Shown one piece after another: positions 61,003 through 64,000 of a DNA stretch of 64,000 nt. The notes under the pieces are model-generated. The model saw only the letters and a list, made by a program, of their open reading frames with translations. It ran no database searches and was not told where the DNA came from. The DNA comes from Palsa-504 sp963756575. GTDB lineage: Bacteria; Actinomycetota; Actinomycetes; Streptosporangiales; Streptosporangiaceae. The stretch spans positions 682,001-746,000 of the forward strand of contig CAVWOM010000001.1 in NCBI GenBank assembly GCA_963756575.1. Reading direction: 5' to 3'. A program made the translations under genes and the position numbers. Positions within the stretch are counted from its first letter, which is position 1; each line of letters opens with the position of its first letter.

Positions 61003-62062
61003 TTATGCCACCAGGCGATATTCGTGGATGATGCCACTCACGCGGTCATGCCGCTGGACTCGGAAATGATCCAAGTCGGTGACGCGATCCGGCAGGGGCC
61101 GCAGTGGCGCGGCCTGGTTCAGGGCGCGGTGCGGCCGGTGGGAGTTGTAGAAGTCCTCGTACTCCCGCAGCACTATCATCAGGTAGCGCTGGTTCCAGAT
61201 CAGGGTTCGGTCCAGCAGCTCACGTCGGCAGCTGCCAATCCACCGTTCCGTGACCGAATTCATTCGGGGTGGCTGGACGGCGGAGCGGATGATCCGGATC
61301 CCGCCGCCTGGAATACGGCATCGAACGCCTGCGTGAAGCTGGCGTCCCGGTCATGCAGGACGAACTTCGCTCGCGCCCCGGCATCTCCCAGGTCCATAAG
61401 CAGGTTCCGGGCCTGCTGGACGACCCAGGGCTGGACCGGGTGCTCCGTGGCGCCCAAGACCCGGACGCGCCGACTGCCGTGCTCGATCACCGCCAGGACG
61501 TACACCTTCGTGCCATTTAGCAGGTCAGCGGTGAAGAAGTCCAGGATCCCCTGCGCCTGCGCCTGCGACCGCAGGAACGCCGCCCAGCCAGGGCCGTCCC
61601 GGCGCGGTGCGGGGCCGAGCCCGGCGTCCTTGAGGATCTGCCACACCATCGACGGAGCCACGACGATGCCGAGCCCGGCAAGCTCGCCGTGGATCCGCCG
61701 GTACCCCATGACTCATTCTCCCGCGCCAGCCGGAGTGCGACCGACCGGACATTGCGGCGCACCGGCGGTCGGCCGGACCGGCCGGGGCGCGACAGCCGCT
61801 CCCAGCGTCGGCGGACGATGTCGCGGTGCCACCGCAAGATCGTGGCGGGAGTGACGATCAGCCGCATCGCTGTCAACTGATTAGCTGGCAGTGTCCCGGT
61901 GAGCAGGGCCAGCCACGCCCGGTCCGGCCACATCAACCGCGAATGAGCCCTCGGCCGCTCGCGCAGGGTCACCGCGAGCTGATGGTGCAGCATCAAGGTC
62001 TCGGCGTCCTTCCCCCACGCCTCCCGCCGCGACAGCCCCAGCACCGACAAGACCCGGGTCAC
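61003..62062 (-). pseudogene. DDE transposase related to the 58-kb copy, two frameshifts
   Basis: Three minus-strand frames join into one transposase: HHQLAVTLRERPRAHSRLMW and LRLARENESWG; then YRRIHGELAGLGIVVAPSMV, KVYVLAVIEHGSRRVRVLGA and FVLHDRDASFTQAFDAVF; then RMNSVTERWIGSCRRELLDR and YEDFYNSHRPHRALNQAAPL. Breaks occur near 61705 and 61265. It belongs to the same group but is clearly divergent from the 58-kb copy, so it arrived separately. Confidence 0.88.
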
Positions 62063-62303
62063 GACAAGAAGACCAGCTTTGAGCCCACAAGCCGAAGATC
62101 ATCGCACGCTGACCAGAACCAGACTTGCCCGCCAAGCACCGCTCGCGTGACCGAACCGACGGCGTTCCGCAAAGCATCTGCCCAGGTGGCGCAGGTTTTC
62201 GGCACCCACAGGGTCGAGTTCGGCGGGCCGCACGGGCTGACCGATGCCGGGGGCGTGGAGCTGCTAGGGCGTGAGGTGCTGCCGTTGCTGCGGCGGTGAG
62301 TGA
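62063..62303 (+). other. Gap with a possible gene remnant
   Basis: The plus strand encodes a short run ending QVFGTHRVEFGGPHGLTDAG then GVELLGREVLPLLRR and a stop at 62299. This has the codon bias of a real C-terminus, perhaps of a flavin-dependent monooxygenase-like enzyme, but the rest of the gene is missing. It was probably cut by the adjacent transposase element. Low confidence. Confidence 0.3.
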
Positions 62304-62891
62304 TCAGGCGGGGTTGGACTGGGACCGGGGTGCGGCTGCGGGTGCTGCGGGGATCCGGAGCGCGGCCAGCGCTTCGGGGCCGAGGTCGTGCTCGGCGGCG
62401 TCCACTACCTCGAGGTCGGCGCGGACGTGCAGTTCGGCGGCCTTGATGAGCAGCGCCATGACTGGTGATCCGGAGGCGGCGCCCCGGGCGGCGGCCAGGC
62501 TGCGCAGCTCGGTGAGCAGATGCGCCCGCTGGCGCCGGAGCACGGCGGTCAGCGTGGCCTGATCTCCGGCCTGGGCGGCGGCCAGCACCTTGAGGAAGAA
62601 ATCGTCACGGTAGCCGCGGGTGCGCACGCTCGGCTCGCTCAGCCAGCGCTCGAGCTCCGCCCGGCCGGCCGGGGTGATCCGGTGGACCAGCCGGTCCGGC
62701 TTGACCGGCTGCGGCTGGCGCTCGGACTCGATCAGGCCGTCGCGGGCGAGCCGCTCCAGGAGTTGGTAGAGGTGGCCGATGTTCAGCCCTCCCCACCGCT
62801 CGCCCACCGCCTGCTCGAAGCTGCTCCTCAGCGCGTAGCCGTGAGCAGGCTCGGCCGCGATCAGCGCGAGCACGGCGTGATGAAGAGGCAT
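62304..62891 (-). CDS. PadR-family transcription regulator
   Basis: A 195-residue regulator. The N-terminal winged helix LHHAVLALIAAEPAHGYALR, then GLNIGHLYQLLERLARDGLI and VHRITPAGRAELERWLSEP, is the PadR signature. A C-terminal helical domain (DDFFLKVLAAAQAGDQATLT) forms the dimer. AGGAG precedes the ATG. It is divergent from an FtsX-like permease gene across a 43-base palindrome, so it probably represses that transporter and itself. Confidence 0.92.
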   Translation of the reverse strand: MPLHHAVLALIAAEPAHGYALRSSFEQAVGERWGGLNIGHLYQLLERLARDGLIESERQPQPVKPDRLVHRITPAGRAELERWLSEPSVRTRGYRDDFFLKVLAAAQAGDQATLTAVLRRQRAHLLTELRSLAAARGAASGSPVMALLIKAAELHVRADLEVVDAAEHDLGPEALAALRIPAAPAAAPRSQSNPA

Positions 62892-62931
62892 GTCACCGCT
62901 CTCCTGCCCAGATGTAACGATGCGATCTCGG

Positions 62932-62974
62932 TTACCTAGTCACTATCTAACACCCTTGCATAGTCGCTAGGTAA
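62932..62974. promoter_or_regulatory. Palindromic operator between padR-type gene and permease
   Basis: TTACCTAGTCACTAT and ATAGTCGCTAGGTAA are inverted 15-base arms (13 of 15 paired) around a 13-base centre. The site sits midway in the 99-base divergent gap, where it would cover both promoters. It is the likely PadR binding site. Confidence 0.7.
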
Positions 62975-62990
62975 GGATCACAGTAGTGCG

Positions 62991-64000
62991 GTGGGCAGAC
63001 TCGCCTGGTCGCAACTCCGGTTCCGGTCCGGCCGCGCCTTGGCGCTGCTGGCCGGCATGCTGGTCGCGACCGCGGCCTTCACGGTGCTCACGGCCGCCGC
63101 CCGAACCGCGCAGATCCGCACCATCGGCACGGTGAGCGCGCACTTCCAGCCCGCCTACGACATCCTGGTCCGCCCTGCGGGGACGCGGAGCAGCCTGGAG
63201 TCGGCCACGGGCACCGTCCAGCCGGATTTCCTGTCCGGCATCTACGGCGGCATCACCACCGCCCAGTGGCACCAGATCCAGAAGATCGGCGACGTGCAGG
63301 TGGCGGCGCCCGTCGCCATGGTGGGATACACCTTCATGTACGCCGGCTTCCCGGTCTGGCTGCCCGCCGCCGACGTCGCCCGGCCCGGCCGTCAGCTCTA
63401 CCGGGTCAGCACGACCTGGGTGAGCGCGAACGGCGCCACCCGGATCCCGCAGCCCGCCTCGTACGTTTACGTCACGCCGGACCGGGTCCACTTCAGCTTC
63501 GATAACGGCACCACCAGCGAGTCGCTGCCGGGCGGCTCGACGGCGACTCCCTGCCCGGCGGTGACGCCGACGGCCGGCCCGTTCAGCTTCGCCGCCCAGG
63601 CAAAAGCATGGTGCTGGTCGAAGATCGACGCTGACGGCACCCCGCCGGGCACGCTCAGCTACCCAAACCTGAACAAGCACGCGGGTTTCGCCGTCGGCTG
63701 GCAGTTCCCGATGCTCATCGCCGCGGTCGACCCGCGGGCCGAGGCTCAGCTTGACGGACTCAACCGCGCGGTGACCTCAGGCCAGTACCTGCCGGAGAAC
63801 TACGACAGCCTGAGCCCCACCTCCGCTTTCGTCGAGGGGGGCGAGTTCCCGGTGCTGGCCACGGCGGCCAGCGGCATCGGGGAGGAATCGGTGACCCAGG
63901 TCCGGGAACTGGCCGCCCCCCCGGCGCCGCCGGTGCTCACCCCGGCCACGATGAGCAAGGACGCCACGCAGGCCGGCCACACGGTCCTCAGCACGACGAT
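62991..64000 (+). CDS. FtsX-like ABC permease, partial (runs off the window)
   Basis: An open frame from the GTG at 62991 with no stop before the window ends, at least 336 residues. It starts GRLAWSQLRFRSGRALALLA then GMLVATAAFTVLTAAARTAQ, one N-terminal helix, followed by a large extracytoplasmic domain (AYDILVRPAGTRSSLES, TPDRVHFSFDNGTTSESLPG). This matches the first part of two-block FtsX permeases like those at 20.7-29.5 kb. The ATPase should lie beyond the window. The PadR regulator next door and the shared palindrome suggest inducible export. Confidence 0.85.
   Translation, partial: MGRLAWSQLRFRSGRALALLAGMLVATAAFTVLTAAARTAQIRTIGTVSAHFQPAYDILVRPAGTRSSLESATGTVQPDFLSGIYGGITTAQWHQIQKIGDVQVAAPVAMVGYTFMYAGFPVWLPAADVARPGRQLYRVSTTWVSANGATRIPQPASYVYVTPDRVHFSFDNGTTSESLPGGSTATPCPAVTPTAGPFSFAAQAKAWCWSKIDADGTPPGTLSYPNLNKHAGFAVGWQFPMLIAAVDPRAEAQLDGLNRAVTSGQYLPENYDSLSPTSAFVEGGEFPVLATAASGIGEESVTQVRELAAPPAPPVLTPATMSKDATQAGHTVLSTT

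Overview
The window is high-GC actinomycete chromosome. The evidence is an S-(hydroxymethyl)mycothiol dehydrogenase, a SARP/NB-ARC/TPR regulator, GTG and TTG starts, several probable leaderless starts, and rare TTA codons. I do not assign a genus.

Layout. 236-5140 (minus): universal stress protein, SDR, NCS1 permease, PhaZ-like hydrolase and acyl-CoA dehydrogenase, probably one uptake/catabolism operon. 5429-6475 (plus): exonuclease III whose frame runs into the opposing YjbR gene. 6245-10515 (minus): tightly overlapping operon of DHA2 exporter, aryl-acid-type adenylating enzyme, amidohydrolase (frameshifted) and YjbR protein. 10600-18041 (plus): NfeD/flotillin membrane-microdomain pair, GT-C-like membrane protein, HpnB-type glycosyltransferase, mycothiol-dependent formaldehyde dehydrogenase, sulfotransferase-like protein and class IV aminotransferase (frameshifted). 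18133-29537 (minus): nucleotidyltransferase, then a MacB/FtsX-type ABC operon with two ATPases and three giant permeases, two of them tandem paralogues. 29627-34945: uronate-dehydrogenase-like enzyme, LURP-one protein, MarR regulator divergent from an ABC exporter, and a GntR regulator. 35385-38786: disordered single-pass membrane protein convergent with a two-gene sigma operon (an ECF sigma plus a SigA-like protein ending after region 2). 38872-42686: DUF3311/SSS symporter pair whose open frame continues into a Ser/Pro-rich surface protein. 42976-45877: Tat-exported protein and a GAF-SpoIIE phosphatase.

Accessory region. An intact tRNA-Thr(GGT) at 46159-46234 and a 46-bp copy of its 3' part at 53230-53275 flank a 7-kb cassette. 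It carries a HEPN-like gene, a decayed group II intron, a SARP-STAND regulator, a small secreted protein, an IS scar and a HigBA-type toxin-antitoxin pair. No integrase is visible. From 53.4 to 62.1 kb follows an IS graveyard: one intact DDE transposase, two decayed full-length relatives, shorter scars, and IS3, IS701 and IS110 fragments, interspersed with small exported proteins and a decapitated HD-domain gene. The window ends in a PadR regulator divergent, across a strong palindrome, from an FtsX-like permease that runs off the edge.

A general caution: six otherwise well-conserved genes each carry a net one-base indel (three gains, three losses). This pattern suggests uncorrected sequence errors rather than selective gene decay, so those entries are marked as frameshifted.
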